From Bryoerythrophyllum caledonicum (Eukaryota; Streptophyta; Bryopsida; Pottiales; Pottiaceae): DNA of 64,000 nt. Each line of letters begins with the position of its first letter. Within the stretch, counting starts at the first letter, position 1. Position numbers and translations under genes: made by a program. The stretch lies in NCBI GenBank assembly GCA_963971425.1, contig OZ020517.1, forward strand, positions 12,960,501-13,024,500, in the 5' to 3' direction. Shown piece by piece: positions 28,927 to 40,745 of this stretch. Under the pieces are notes generated by a model. It was not told the DNA's origin. It saw only the letters and a list, made by a program, of their open reading frames with translations, and searched no databases.

Positions 28927-28955
28927 GCACATTAGCTTGAGTCGAGCTAAACTGC
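28927..28955. repeat. Short palindrome
   Basis: GCACATTAGCTTGAG and CGAGCTAAACTGC arms with mismatches, in the same likely intron as the copy at 28.83 kb. A further degenerate copy is near 29056-29086. Confidence 0.75.
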
Positions 28956-30161
28956 CAGCTTAGTCTTGTATGCTATTGTATGGTTCCCAACAATCGCATT
29001 GTATCTCCAGATTTTTCAATAGTTGTCGTGTGGTATCTGTATGCCTTTACATTCATTTTAGCTTGATTCTTTGTAAAGTGTGACTTGTCCAATCCATTCG
29101 TGTGCCGATGTTGGATCTGGAGACATTCTACATCTTGCACGACTCCGATGAGGCGGACTTCGACGAAGCCGCGGAGGTCGCATTGACGCTCGACATGGCC
29201 AATTTCGTCCTCTGTAGATATCATGTCAACGAGGAAATCTTTTTGGAACTTGGCAAGGTCGTTGCCAAGAGGAAGGAAAAATTGATTGTTGACATCGTCG
29301 ATGAAGAGAAAGATGTGGACCCAAGCCCCATGGGTGTGTACCCAAGCTCAAGCACGGCCAATGCGGACAATGAATCCTTTGAGGACTTTGATACGCCACT
29401 CCGTCAGAGTTTCACAATGGCACTCAATGTGAAGATGGGGACACAATTGGTATCTCGCGGCAGCGACTCGAGTTTCCGGAGTTGAATTTGCTAGATATTT
29501 TGGACAGGCCTCATTGAGCGCCCACCTTGGGCGGGTCATGCGCTCGGCTTGCGGCCAAGAAGAGGAAGGTCGCTAGTGCAAGCGGCCGCTCTTCGTTGGC
29601 TTCGGCAAGCATCGCTCATGACAACAGCTGATTGATCACCCTCGAGAAGAAGCTCAAATAGAAGGCCACCGAGCGGAGGTTGATGGAGCAACGGCTAGCG
29701 GAGCGTGACGAGGAGCTGAGGGGCCTACAGCTCAGGCGTGACGAAGAGATGAAGAGGGACCAAGAGCAGAGGCATGCCAACATAATGCTCATGCTGCAAA
29801 GATTCATGGCGGCTAAGTTGCATGTTGTCGCCACGACACCATCCGCGGTTTAATTCTGCGATCTACCAGCCTCCCCTCTTAGCGGAAGAAGGGACTGAGA
29901 GTCAATCCCACAGTTCACTGCTGTCGTCTCCGGATCATTCCTCCCCTTTCTCCATAGGGGCTCAATTGCTTCCTATTACTCCATCCTCGTCGATTCCCCT
30001 CTCTTCCCCTCTGAAGTCGTCTACTGGGTTGTTATTTGTTGAAGATGTCCCAAGCTCATCGTCATGTTAGTGTAATGTAGTTCCGATTGTATAGAGACAG
30101 AACATTTTGTAAATGTCCAATTTTGTACTTCCATTTTTGTAAATATTATAGTGGTCAGCGG

Positions 30162-30190
30162 GCACTTCAGCTCGACTCAAGCTAAACTGT
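30162..30190. repeat. Short palindrome downstream of the decayed gene
   Basis: CACTTCAGCTCGA and TCAAGCTAAACTGT arms are imperfect, with a TTCAG variant on the left arm only. Confidence 0.75.
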
Positions 30191-32990
30191 TTGACATCTG
30201 ACGACTCGGTCTTGTATACAAGACACTTGGATCTCTTTGGCAACATGGGGAAGTCTAGTGGTTGATAATTTTCAAAGTTAACGGAAACTAACCTTAAACA
30301 AGCTCACCTTACCAGATCGTTTCCAAGGGATTTTATTGTGCATCAAACTCATTAAATCTTAACAACACTTTACACTTAATACCTCAGCACATCCCGGAGG
30401 ATGGCTTCCACGGTACCTTAGTAACCGGTAACAAGTAACCACAATTGTTTTAGTTAGCTGTTAAACTCTATTGAGCGTCAGAGTAGTTTTCCGGTAAATT
30501 TTTACAGTGCCCAGAAAGTCATTACCTTCCATTCTCGCAGTCCAGAGGCCACAATATCCACAATCTAACCCTACACCTTGAAAGAGTTAAAAAGGACGCA
30601 GCCGGTTTACCGGTCTTCACAATCTACTAGGAACTTATCTTGGTAAACCGGTCACGCAAGCCCGAGTTCCAACTACAACCACACCCAATGAATCAAACCA
30701 AGAAGATACAAGACTCACAACAAGTTAGTACTAAGCAAATCATATGAGCAAGACAACCTTCCACGGAGATCGTCGGAACTTGTCCACTGCAAGGGTAATA
30801 ACCCCGGAATTCTCCAGACTCAGGCTTAGCCAAAATCTCTCCCGGTGTACCGAGAAGAGGGATATCACCCCTCCTCCCCACTATTCTAAACAATTTCCGC
30901 TTAAGGGAGGCTATCATAAATAGCCGTGGGCTTCCCAGATCCCATCCGGTACAGCAACTCTTCCCGGTTCCACCGTTGAAGGGTCTGGAGATAGATCATG
31001 GATCTCACTCCACCTATCTAACCTAGGTATCCTACACTCTCGAGACGTCTCTACTCTCACTCAATCACATAACACACAACAAGTCACAACCTTGCACACC
31101 TAGCAAAGACACACTATGAGGACTCAACTCTTTTCCGGTCTACTCACACAAGCTCAACAAAGATTCTAGACACAAACACTGAAAGTAAGACACGAGCAAA
31201 TCAACAAAGAAAAGAATACTTAACTCAAGAGCCCATGCCTCCTTTAGTACACAAATGCTACTAGCTATCCTCTGAAACTAGATCCCCAAAAGGTAGAAAT
31301 GGCATCTAGAGCGTGCACTAAAATCAATAGCTACCCTCCAAACTAGATCCCCGAAAGGTGGAAATGACATCTAGAGAGTGCATTAAAGTTAATAACTACA
31401 CTCCAAAAGTAGATCCACTAAAGGACAAAACGGCATCTAGATCCTAAAATCAATGATAGCCTAGTCACCGGCAGATTACCGGTAGACCGGTAAACCGGAA
31501 GACTCCCGGTCTTGGGACCGGGGAACCATTCCCTACCAAAAGTAAGTAGACGGAGAAACCACTCAAGTAGTAGTGACCACGTACGCAATGGAGCCCCATC
31601 GACATCTCTACTCTCACCCTAGTGTTTAAATCTAGCAACTTAAAATAACATTCCATCAACCGGTGGGATAAATCAACAATAACACATAACATATAACTAA
31701 GGCTCAACCGGAAGACCCATCCGGAAGAGTGGAATTATCTCCCGGTAGATTCATGGAAGGATTGACCGGAAGATTGAGTTTAAAAACTCAACCACCTTCT
31801 TCAAAGTATTCTCCTTTCGCAATTGCTTCCGACTTGATTCGGTCAATCTTGGAAAGCGTCCGTGTTACCGATGGAGTCATGTTGTCCGGGATGGATTTAC
31901 TCCCGGATGTGCCTTGTATGTACACCAATCTCACTATCAACTTATCACAATCTCCGGTCCGGCCTGAAAACATAAGTCTATGTGTCAATTTTTGAACAAC
32001 TCCGGAACACTTTGCTAGATACAAATGTCTCACATATCTAGCAACTACTAACAACACAAGGTCACATAAAATCATCACAAGGAGAGGACTTGGGAGACAA
32101 AGACTTAGAAAGAGGTTTTTCCAGTTGACTAGGAAGACCGGGAAAAAGATAGAGAATATGGGCAAGACCTAAAAAAGATAGGAGGATGGAGAAAACTTAA
32201 AAGAAAGACTTGCCACAAGGCTAGGACAATAGAAAATAATTAATATGACACTAACGTAGGCTCACATGTATACTAAGTCACAATATGGTCTACATAGAGT
32301 CCACAAGGGGACTTTTTCTCTAGATAGGGGAGGATGTTACTAGGGGTCACCCTGGTAGAAAAAGAGAGAAAAAGACTTACAAACAAGAATTTTGCACACA
32401 CAAGAGAAACCCAACATAGGCAAGAATCACCTCTGTTTTCCAACTCCTTGTTGCACCTACAACCTCCTTTCTTTGTCTCTTTTATCTTCTCGCCTTGGGC
32501 ACAAATCTCTTCCACTTCCAAATCCTAGGAACCTCCACTACCACCAAACCCTAGGAATTTCCACCAACTTGTTCAAAAAGGCACCTCCTCTTCAATCCCT
32601 CGTTATACCACCTCCTCTTCAAATCTTCTCTTTGAAACTCCAACTTGCACCTCCTTCTCTTCTTCCAAATACCTTGTTGCACTTCTTCCTCTTTTTTTCC
32701 AAAACACCAGTTCTAAAAAAAACAAATAGAGAGAGAGGGAGAAACTGTAAGAGAGAGAACTAGAAAAGGGGATAGAAGAGAAAATTTGAGGTGGGGGGAT
32801 TTTGGAGAGGGAGGGATAGACGAGAGTCCTTGGAGGAGAAGAAAGAAGTTTGGAGGGGGGGTCAAATTCAGGGGAGGTCGGCTGTTGAGAGGGGTCGGCT
32901 ACTTCTGCACGGGTGATACCTGGAAAGACAAGTATCAACCATACCCGGGTTGGTACTCGGGCTAGTTCATATCCGGGTTGATTCTAGGGT
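30191..32990. other. CCGG-rich non-coding block
   Basis: No gene is recognised. ACCGGT, CCGGT and CCGG words recur densely (for example near 30424, 30610, 30655, 31465-31530, 31660-31780 and 31920-31965) in a genome region that is otherwise poor in CpG. It separates the two decayed gene remnants and may be an inserted, unclassified element. Confidence 0.5.
31258..31450. repeat. 65-bp tandem repeat, about three copies
   Basis: Units containing ACTAGATCCCC, AAAGGTGGAAATGACATCTAG and GTGCACTAAA recur with 65-66 bp spacing (CTAGATCC-type words at 31278, 31343 and 31409). Confidence 0.85.
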
Positions 32991-32995
32991 ATGTA

Positions 32996-33112
32996 TTTTT
33001 TTATTTTTCTTTTTTCTTTTTTCTTTTTCTTTAAATTTTTTCTTTTCTTTCTTTTCTTTTTCCTTTTGTCTTTTTCTTTTTTGCCTTTTCTTTTCCTCCT
33101 ACAACCAACTTC
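32996..33112 (+). repeat. Polypyrimidine (T/C) tract
   Basis: About 115 bp is almost entirely T and C, made of TTTTCTTTTTTC-like runs. It encodes meaningless Phe-rich frames. It could be a low-complexity insertion or a polypurine-tract relic of a retroelement. Confidence 0.8.
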
Positions 33113-33623
33113 TAATTCTTTCAAACAAAAATTAGCGTCTAGAAGATCTAAACTACTCCTAACTACCTCCTGAACTTAGCAAGTTAATTTAGGTTAAGTG
33201 GTGATTTTAGACTTACATCTCAGGATTTCTTCGGGAACTCTTTTGAAATTGTTTTCCGGGACTTAAATTAGTGATTTTAAGACCCGGTTTTATCACCACT
33301 ATAAACCTAATTAACTACTTAAGCATTTCTCTATTTTTGCTATCCACTGTCTAATCTAATTCCACATGATCCTAACTACTTTTCTAGTTAATTAATACTA
33401 AAAACCCTATTTTAACTATTTTTTTTTGTAGGGGCAACCAAGTGAAAGTTTTAGACTCCCACACTCCTCCACCGTTTGCCTCTTTCGTTCTACGCTTTGT
33501 TGAACCGTCGTTGTTAATGAATCTTTAGTAATATTGTTTGTTCTCCTAGCATTTTTGAACCAAGTCTGCAAGGCATCAATAAGTGGTGCCAATAATATAG
33601 AAAAAATACCTAGAGCCCTATCA

Positions 33624-34292
33624 AATTCCCAGGATAAGTGGTTGAATGTTGTGTTGTACCTCAATGGAATTCTGTGCACTTGTGAGCCTACGTGACAAGC
33701 CAGGGAATGGAGGACCTCTGACGTATCTATACACTTGGCTTCGCTGCCGATCGAAGTAGGCTCAAAACTAGTCTGGGTGCGCCCAGGTTGTGCTCAATTC
33801 CTCACAAAGTTGTCTAAGTTTGCCATCATCACGATGTGGAGTTCAATGATGACATCTACAATCTCGCAGATATATAAATATTTTTTTCAGCATTGTCCTT
33901 CGTACCCTCTCAGGATCTTTGGTCAAGAGAATTGCTATAGGGTTCCCGAGCATAGAGTCGGTACCAGAACAATCTACATGAAGGAATTTGGCACTCGGAA
34001 GGACATCTTCTTAAAGACGTTATCGAACCATCTCTTCAATAGGTTGGATCGTGAGTATACTGCGGCGAATACGCTTGTCATTGACGATAGTCCGATTAGG
34101 CACATGCTCAACTTGTCGAAGAACGTCCTTCTACTTCCATCATGGTCGCACAATCATGATGGCACAAGACAGGATTTTGTACTACAGGAAGAATTGTTGC
34201 CATATCTCTCTGACCTTCATCTATTTCCGAGTGGTCTTGCGCAGTATCGGGCCAAACATCCCTCGGGTCGGGAGATGTTCTATAATGATTAG
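33624..34292 (+). pseudogene. FCP1/NLI-interacting-factor-type HAD phosphatase domain, broken
   Basis: The frame carries LNVVLYLNGILC at 33642-33677, which matches HAD motif I (usually LDLNG) but with Tyr at the nucleophile Asp. A TGA follows at about 33693. From 33735 an open 185-codon frame has VRPGCAQFL, ITMWSSM (motif II), VIDDSP (the acidic motif III/IV) and PSWSHNHDG with LLPYLSDL, the usual FCP1-family ending. These enzymes dephosphorylate phospho-Ser/Thr proteins such as the RNA polymerase II tail. The lost nucleophile and the stop, probably CGA to TGA, argue that this copy is dead. It sits next to other coding remnants and a family palindrome. Confidence 0.75.
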
Positions 34293-34386
34293 AAGACGTG
34301 TGGTCAATCTGCGATTATCTGGAACGCAATTCAGACGTCTCAGAATCTCCGCTCTCAATGCCATTGGGAACAATTAGATCTCTATT

Positions 34387-34415
34387 ACACTTTAGGTCAC
34401 ATAGAGCTAAAGTGT
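34387..34415. repeat. Short palindrome after the phosphatase remnant
   Basis: ACACTTTAG and CTAAAGTGT arms with a degraded centre (GTCACATAGAG). Further degenerate copies can be seen near 35040 and 35115-35140. Confidence 0.75.
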
Positions 34416-34689
34416 ATCGATTGACTGCAACTCTATTTTGTAATATTTGTTGGATCATTTTTTGTATATATATTTTTTTCGATAATACAAATCGAGATGT
34501 TTCACCACTTTGTTTGTTGTGCGCATTGGATATCTACTGCTCATGGAATGTCAACATGTTTTGAATGACTGGAATTTTCATCTATTGTTCTGAGATATGT
34601 GAGCGTCACTTTGGTTGAATATTCTACAGGATTGTGATTGTCAGGCATCCGTGGCTTCCTTGCTAGGCCCAGAGTAGTTTGCTCTTTTC

Positions 34690-35560
34690 CTTCGGAGTAA
34701 AGGGCTTTTGATGCACTCTACAGCAATTGCGCAGTCAACCATGGATTATTTGACCATGGCAGTGGATGACGGAGTTGTTGAAAGCCCTATTGCTCAGAAG
34801 CCAATTGATGATAGGATCAACTCCTATTTGCCACAGTGGCCTTGTTCAGTTCCAAGGTCTCTGCGTCTGAATCCGGATGATTGTACTCCTGCAAAGCGTA
34901 TTCTTAATGACGGTTTGAGGGATGTTCCTTACCCACGCTCGCTCACGGTCCGTTTTATGCTCACCTCCTAGTTATTGCACTATTGAGTTGTTTTTTGCCT
35001 ATGCAATCTTGGTTCCTTGTTGAGCTGCATTGCACTCATGTAATTTAGCTTCATTTGAGCTCATTTTTATTTCAATGGATGATAAATGTGCTATGTGAAT
35101 GTACCCTTCAGCATTTTAGCTCCATTTGACCTAAAGTGCACTTGGATGGATCTTACTGATACAATTTTTATGTGTCCCGTGTGGGAGTATTCAATCTAAA
35201 GTTTATTTGTTTGGATTGTATGTCCCACCTACTGTGCAGGAACCATTTGCAAAACGTCTCCGCCCTCGCATTCTCTCAGAGAATACCGCTCAAAATAAAT
35301 GGTCTCCTTGAGATTCCACACGCCGCCACTCGCTGCCCAAATCAAACATTGACGAGGTGCGTAGGCGAGTTTTGCAACATCTTCTAGACAATCCATTAAT
35401 GCAAGAGAATGGCGCAACATGGACTCGGCAACGTCAAAGGGCTTTTTTGAAGACGCGTATAGAGGCTCATGGAGGAACTCCCTAGACAATTTAATTAATG
35501 ATAGGACAATTGTGTTTTGCCTTGGGGTAAAGGAGTGTTGTGCGTGACTTTCTTTCATGA
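34690..35560 (+). pseudogene. Further coding remnants, function unknown
   Basis: 34708-34971 encodes an 87-residue stretch including SYLPQWPCSVPRSLRLNP. After an apparent splice acceptor (TACTGTGCAG, ending near 35239) a second stretch contains NIDEVRRRVLQHLLDNPLMQ and RQRAFLKTRIEAHGGTP, interrupted by a TGA. The blocks have coding character but no family I recognise. They may be downstream exons of the phosphatase-like gene. Confidence 0.4.
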
Positions 35561-35752
35561 AGTTTTATTAAATAAAGCTTGGATTAATGGTATATGCTTC
35601 TTTTATCATTACCAATTTTTTGCACATTTGGCTAATTTGGTCCCTCCATGGAAAGAAATATAGTATCCTTGGTACATTGTCTTTTTGCTTTGCACCTACA
35701 AATGTCTATATATATTGATATTTCAAAGAGCATATATCTTCAAAGTCGCGGA

Positions 35753-35780
35753 AATCTCCCAATATAACGAACATGGTATT
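35753..35780. repeat. Lone 28-bp arm related to the MITE at 36841
   Basis: This 28-mer matches the right terminal repeat of the MITE at 36976-37003 with three differences. It may be a remnant of another copy. Confidence 0.7.
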
Positions 35781-36840
35781 AAATGTGATTTTTAATGATT
35801 TCTTTAATCCATATGTGCATGATATTGATAATCTTTACTTGTTGTTAACGTTTTTTCCTTTAGCATTTTATATTGGTATAAGCCACTTACTTTAATCTTG
35901 TTTGTCTAATCCCGTCCTCGACTCAAACCATTGCCGTCTTTATGATTTTAATGATTTTGATGGCTAAGTTTCTCCTCCATTGTTAGTAATTTGTCTTTTA
36001 GGTTGTCCGCTTTCATCATCTCTGACTCAGCCTTTGTGATTTTGATGATTTTGTCAAACCAACCAACTCAATATGTTGAGTCTTGATGGTGATTTTCTTG
36101 ACTTGTTGCCCACGTTGTCCTTGTTTACTTGTGATCAATGCACGTCGGCCTCTTCACCGTCTTCATCCATGAAACGACATAAATACTCTAGCATTATAGT
36201 ACCAACTCCACCATCAACCATGTCTTCCGGCAGCCTTTTCCACCCTCTACCTCTCCACCTTGTCCAAGACTTGTCGCCCACGATAAATGCTCTAAAGACT
36301 TCCTTCTACCTTCTCTAATGAATGCTCGTCATTCTCATTGGCTTTGTTCCACCAACCTCCACCGTCAACTTTGTACACCTTACACCTGTCCACAATGTCC
36401 GAGACTTGTCGCCAATGATGTTCTTTCTACCTTGTCGGATCAATGCTCGTCACTATCTTCGCCACCTGCTGCCACTAAAAGAGGAAAAATATAGCTTCAG
36501 CTCATAAACCTCCACCGTCAACTCTGTCTACCCTCCACCTGTCCACCCAGTCCAAGACTTATCGCCGATGTTGTCATTTTCACCCACTATTATCAAGACA
36601 CGTCATAATCTTTTGCGGTTGCTACCACTAAAAGGCAAAAGACTCTAAGTGTATCCCACCAACTTCCACCGTCCATCATGTCCACCTTCCACCTGTAGAA
36701 TTTGAAAATTGTCTTAAAAAATTCAAAGGGCAAATTCAGCTTGTCGCACTTTAAAATGTCAACAAAAGAAAGCACCATTAAATGACACCATAAAAAACAA
36801 GGCAACAACCAAACTTTGCCCCTGCAAAGGATGTACCATT

Positions 36841-37003
36841 AACACCATATTCATTATATTGGGAGATTTCCATGATTTTGATCTAGTGCACATTCAGCTC
36901 GACTCGAGCTGAATGTGCATATTGGGTACATTTTAGAGCTCAAGAGCAACATACGTATTAAATTGGGAGGCTCACAATCTCCCAATATAATGAATATGGT
37001 GTT
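36841..37003. mobile_element. 163-bp MITE with perfect 28-bp TIRs and a central palindrome
   Basis: The 28 bases from AACACCATATTCATTATA onward are repeated inverted without mismatch at 36976-37003. CATT flanks both sides (36837-36840 and 37004-37007). The other R1 copies lack the insertion at this place, which supports a true insertion. In the middle lies a perfect palindrome with 16-bp arms (36887-36902 and 36904-36919). Confidence 0.85.
36887..36919. repeat. Perfect 16-bp-arm palindrome inside the MITE
   Basis: TGCACATTCAGCTCGA, one C, then its exact complement. It uses TTCAG on one arm and CTGAA on the other, so the variant bases are symmetric. Confidence 0.95.
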
Positions 37004-37744
37004 CATTGGAAAAACATTTTATCTTAAAATGCAGCGCTTAAAGTAAATAAACGATAGTACCTTTTTTTCATAACGACATGTTCTAAAGTATACATTCAAT
37101 CAACCGCTTAATTTACACCCATCACTCAATTGTAGTATGTTGCCACCACTCTCCTCTTCAAATCTTCTTCAATCTTAAGAAGATCAGAATACCAAAAAAA
37201 GTATCCATTGTCAATTAAAACCATCTTAATACCTTTAAAATGGACAAGACAAATTACAATCAACATAAACTCGATTAAATTCAAAATCTAGTAAAAATAA
37301 GGATATTATACCTCCCAAATCACCTCAAAATACATGTTAAGGACCAGAGGTATTTTAAGAGAATCGCTACCCCATTGATTTAAAAGACTACCAAGGTGAA
37401 CTTTTTCATAATAAAACCGTACAATCTTCTTCTACTCTTACATGCAATGATATGATATAAAATTGGTGAATTTTGACCATATCAAAAGAAATATGATCTT
37501 ATTCAAAGTGAAAAAATATATCCACCTAACAGCCACTCGGACCTCCACTAGCTAAACATTTATCCAAACTAACACAACTGCCTATACCACCAAGACCTAC
37601 ATAACAACCTTATCTCACATTAACCTCCATCCCAAACAAGCCCAAAAACCACCAACGGAAAAAAGAAAAAAGAAAAAAACAACTTGAGCCCTCAAACTAA
37701 AACCCCAAAAATCCGTACCCAAACCCCACCTCCAAAGTCATCGT

Positions 37745-40170
37745 TTGCATGAGATTGTTTGATATAACATTAAATGATCCAATGGTTTTATGAACACCCT
37801 ATCTATTTAAAAAAATTGTGATTTTGATGTGATTTTAATGATATCTATGATTAGATCTTACATAATTTTAATGATTTCCTTCACTAAGTCTAAGGATTTT
37901 TTTTTATTGTTTTGAGGAATTACAATCATTTCTCCAAATTGATCCTTGTGTCATTTGATGTCATTCAATACCTCTAACTCACCTCCTATTTGAATTTAAC
38001 TCTCTTGACTTGTCTTTCACAATGTTTTCCTTTACCATTTCTAATTCGACCTTGGCTTCTACAATCATGGTCATTTTTGTTACTCAACTTTGTATCATGT
38101 CAACTCTTTTATCACCCACCATGCGCTTTTTTCCATCCATGACTCAGCCTTGGTGTCATCATCATGTAAAAGACTTTTTGTGACCCAGCCTATCCGTGAT
38201 TTTGACTCATTTGTCTTCGTTCATGACATTGTCTCCGTGTGAATTTGATGATTTCTTCAATCTAATTGTGCATGATTTTTTGACACTCTTGACTTGTTGT
38301 CTACATTTTTTTCTTTATCCTCTCCAAATGGTGTACACCACTCACTTTGTCTTTCTTTGTCTTTTACCATCCTTGACTCAAGCCTTTGCCTCTTTATGGT
38401 TTTGATGTTTTTGTGCCCTCAACTTCTCCACCATTCATAGTCCTTTGTCGCCCAAGATGTTATCTTTTATCATCTCTGACTCACCCTTCGTGATCTAGAT
38501 AATTTATTTGATCAACCTTTGTACGATTTCAACTTTTTTACTCGTTGCCCACATTGTTCTTGTTTACCTTCTCCAATCAATGCACGACATTATTTTTGCC
38601 CTCCTTCAGCCACTAAAAGACAAAAACTTCAACCTTATCCCACCAACCTCCACCGTCCTCCTTGACACCTGTCATTAGAATTCAAGGGACAAACTAAGTC
38701 CCATGGCGCTTCAAATTTTCAGCAAAGTACCATCTACAGTCAATGTACAGTCCCTTCTCCGTAATTCACACCATAAAAGACAAGCCAACAACCAAACTTT
38801 GGTCCATTAAAGCATCTGCCACTGGCCCCTCCCAAAAAAATCCAACTCAAAGTACACTCTACAAATCAAATAATTAAAATAGCACCTTTCTTTTACAAAC
38901 AACATGTTACAATGTATACGTACAACCAATCATTTGATTTACACCAGTATAAACCCAAATATTGTATTTTTCCACCCCTCCCATCTTCAAACCCTAATTC
39001 TATTAAAAAATCAAAACACCAAAAAAGAGTATTGGTTGCCAATTAAAACCAACCTAACCTTAAAATTGAAAAGGCAAACTACTATCAACAAAAACCTACT
39101 TAATTCAAAATCAACTAAAGCTAACACTATTATCCAAACCACCAAAATCACCTCAAATTAATCTCTTAGAGGACCAAGGCAATTTAGAGGAATCTCTACT
39201 CCATTGAGCAAAAGGTGCCAAGATGAATGGAATCCTCTTCTAAACTTACGTGAGATGATGTGATGTACAAATTGGAAAATTTGACCGTACAGATGAAAAG
39301 AAGATTGCAGTGAAAGTGGAATAATTTATCCTCCAACGGACACTTAGTCCCTTAACCACTGAATTTATTTGACAATTCACACCAACAACACTTTAAAAAT
39401 GTTGATTCCAATATAATGATTCAGGAAGGAAACCAAAATCTTTATTTCAAGTTTCATCTCAAGGATTTCAATTAAGACTTATTAATAGATCTACTCAAAA
39501 AAGTTCATAAACTTTTAGTACACTAACAATTGAAAGGTTATAGTATTTCAATTAGAGAAAAAATTTCGTTTTTTCCTACGTTGAGTAAATTAGCAGACTT
39601 TGACTTCACTTGGCGTCAAGTTTTTGCACTACAAAAGGTCTAAATTCATTACCATCATGTCAAACGTGATATTGATTCCTTGCATACTAATTTTAGAGGT
39701 AGGGAACGGATGTAGCATATTCAAAACAATGTTTGTTTGTTCCCTTTGCGCTTGGTTGTGCTTCCATTTACATTTTCATGTATCCCAAATCTGGTCTTTT
39801 CAGCTAAACCAAAACAACTGTGCAAGAAGAGGAGGTTCTAATATTGCGTATTCATGTTTTATTTGTTGTGAAATTAATATGTTTTAGTATTATATTCCAA
39901 TGGTCAATAAGGAGGTTTACACAAAATCTTGTAGTAGGGGAGAAAAAGTTAAAAAATAAAGGGTAAACTATATGAAGATATCTATATTTTCTGTGGAAAA
40001 GAAAAAGTTTTTTTGGTACCTTGCCCGACAATGTGTGACAATATGTGAGAACGTTTGATTTGTGTTAAAATTCTCATTTTCACTATAAATAAGAAATGTT
40101 TTTTGACTACATGAAAGAAAATAACATTTCGTGTTAGTATAAAAAATCTCACACTGAAAATGAATGTCCT
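37745..40170. repeat. Large repeat R1, copy A2
   Basis: It begins near GCATGAGATTGTTTGATATA and aligns with 48936-51500 over its whole length with good similarity and small indels. Offsets grow from about 11.19 to 11.34 kb. It leads directly into an H2A pseudogene, as copy B leads into the intact H2A.X gene. Confidence 0.85.
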
Positions 40171-40560
40171 AGTACCGTTCTCGTCCTAACCCGATTGTTC
40201 CCATCCAACCCCCGGAGTTCCCGCTTCCAGCACTTTCCGTTCCCACACGAAACCCATAAGTAGCGAAACAAGCACTAGCCATGGCTACACAGTAGGCAAC
40301 GTTCCACGAAGTCCTTCATAGCGGTCCTGCCACCATCGCCTGCTTCACCACCACCTTCGACTCCCCGCGGTATGCATTCTCACTCCCAACTCTCCATTTC
40401 ATCACACATGTTTGTATGCAGACCTCGTCTCTTTGATACAACTCAAACTAGTGCAGAATGGACGTTAGATTTGATCTCAATCTGTAGAATTGATCACAAT
40501 TTGGTTGGTGATTGAAGGAGGAGGTGCTAGTGTGTTTTGGGTTTGCAGGCATTCATGACG
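40171..40560. promoter_or_regulatory. Decayed copy of the H2A.X upstream region
   Basis: It aligns with 52110-52496. The E2F-like TTTCCCGC of the intact gene is GTTCCCGC here, and the surrounding leader (AACCCATAAGTAG) is still recognisable. Confidence 0.7.
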
Positions 40561-40745
40561 ATGAGTTCTCCGGGCGGGGAGAGCCGGCACCGGGGCAAGT
40601 CTAAGTCCAAGTCCGTGTCGCGGTTGCAGAAGGCGGGGCTGCAGTTTCTGGTGAGAATGATTGCCCGCTTCTTGGAAGGCCGGAAAGTATGCGAAGCGCG
40701 TCGGAGCTGGGGCGTCCTTGTACCTGGCTGCGGTGCTGGACGTTC
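40561..40745 (+). pseudogene. Truncated histone H2A(.X) pseudogene, exon 1 only
   Basis: From ATG the reading gives MSSPGGESRHRGKSK and KAGLQFLVRMIARFLEG, clearly the H2A N-terminus with substitutions ([15 protein letters not shown] in the intact gene). A frame change follows around codon 41. Similarity to the intact copy stops near GTACCTGGCTGCGGTGCTGGA at about 40741, before the exon 1 end. No exon 2 follows. It is the dead paralogue of 52497-53345. Confidence 0.9.

Larger units (their letters stand above)
25830..30070 (+). pseudogene. Decayed multi-exon gene with ParB/DGQHR-like motif and possible methyltransferase motif
   Basis: Coding-like blocks run through 25830-26400, 26525-27295, 27525-28820 and 29100-30068, interrupted by stops and frame changes. 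An apparent intron with GTAAG...GCAG lies at 27296-27524, and another donor GTAAGT is at 28821. The second block has DHDFYIINGQHSVAA, resembling the DGQHR/ParB-type core. The third ends KRKETVVQLFGGT, resembling motif I of N4/N6 DNA methyltransferases. A charged coiled-coil segment is near 29650-29820 and a Ser/Pro-rich tail follows. GC content is higher than the surroundings. It may be a remnant of a large mobile or virus-derived gene; I do not recognise the family with certainty. Confidence 0.5.
35900..37740. repeat. Large repeat R1, copy A1 (most diverged)
   Basis: Segments of this stretch, for example CCACCAACTTCCACCGTC, the block from 36590, and the ATTAAAACCATCTTAATACC region, align in order with 38450-39370 and 49780-50700. 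Inside it a roughly 160-bp subunit with CTCCACCGTCAACT and GACTTGTCGCC is repeated between 36200 and 36680. Its end, 37560-37735, matches 51730-51900. It has no credible protein. A MITE has inserted at 36841. Confidence 0.75.

Noticed and set aside
32950..33173. Phe-rich frames resembling membrane peptides
   Set aside because: Produced by the T/C-rich tract; no other gene features.
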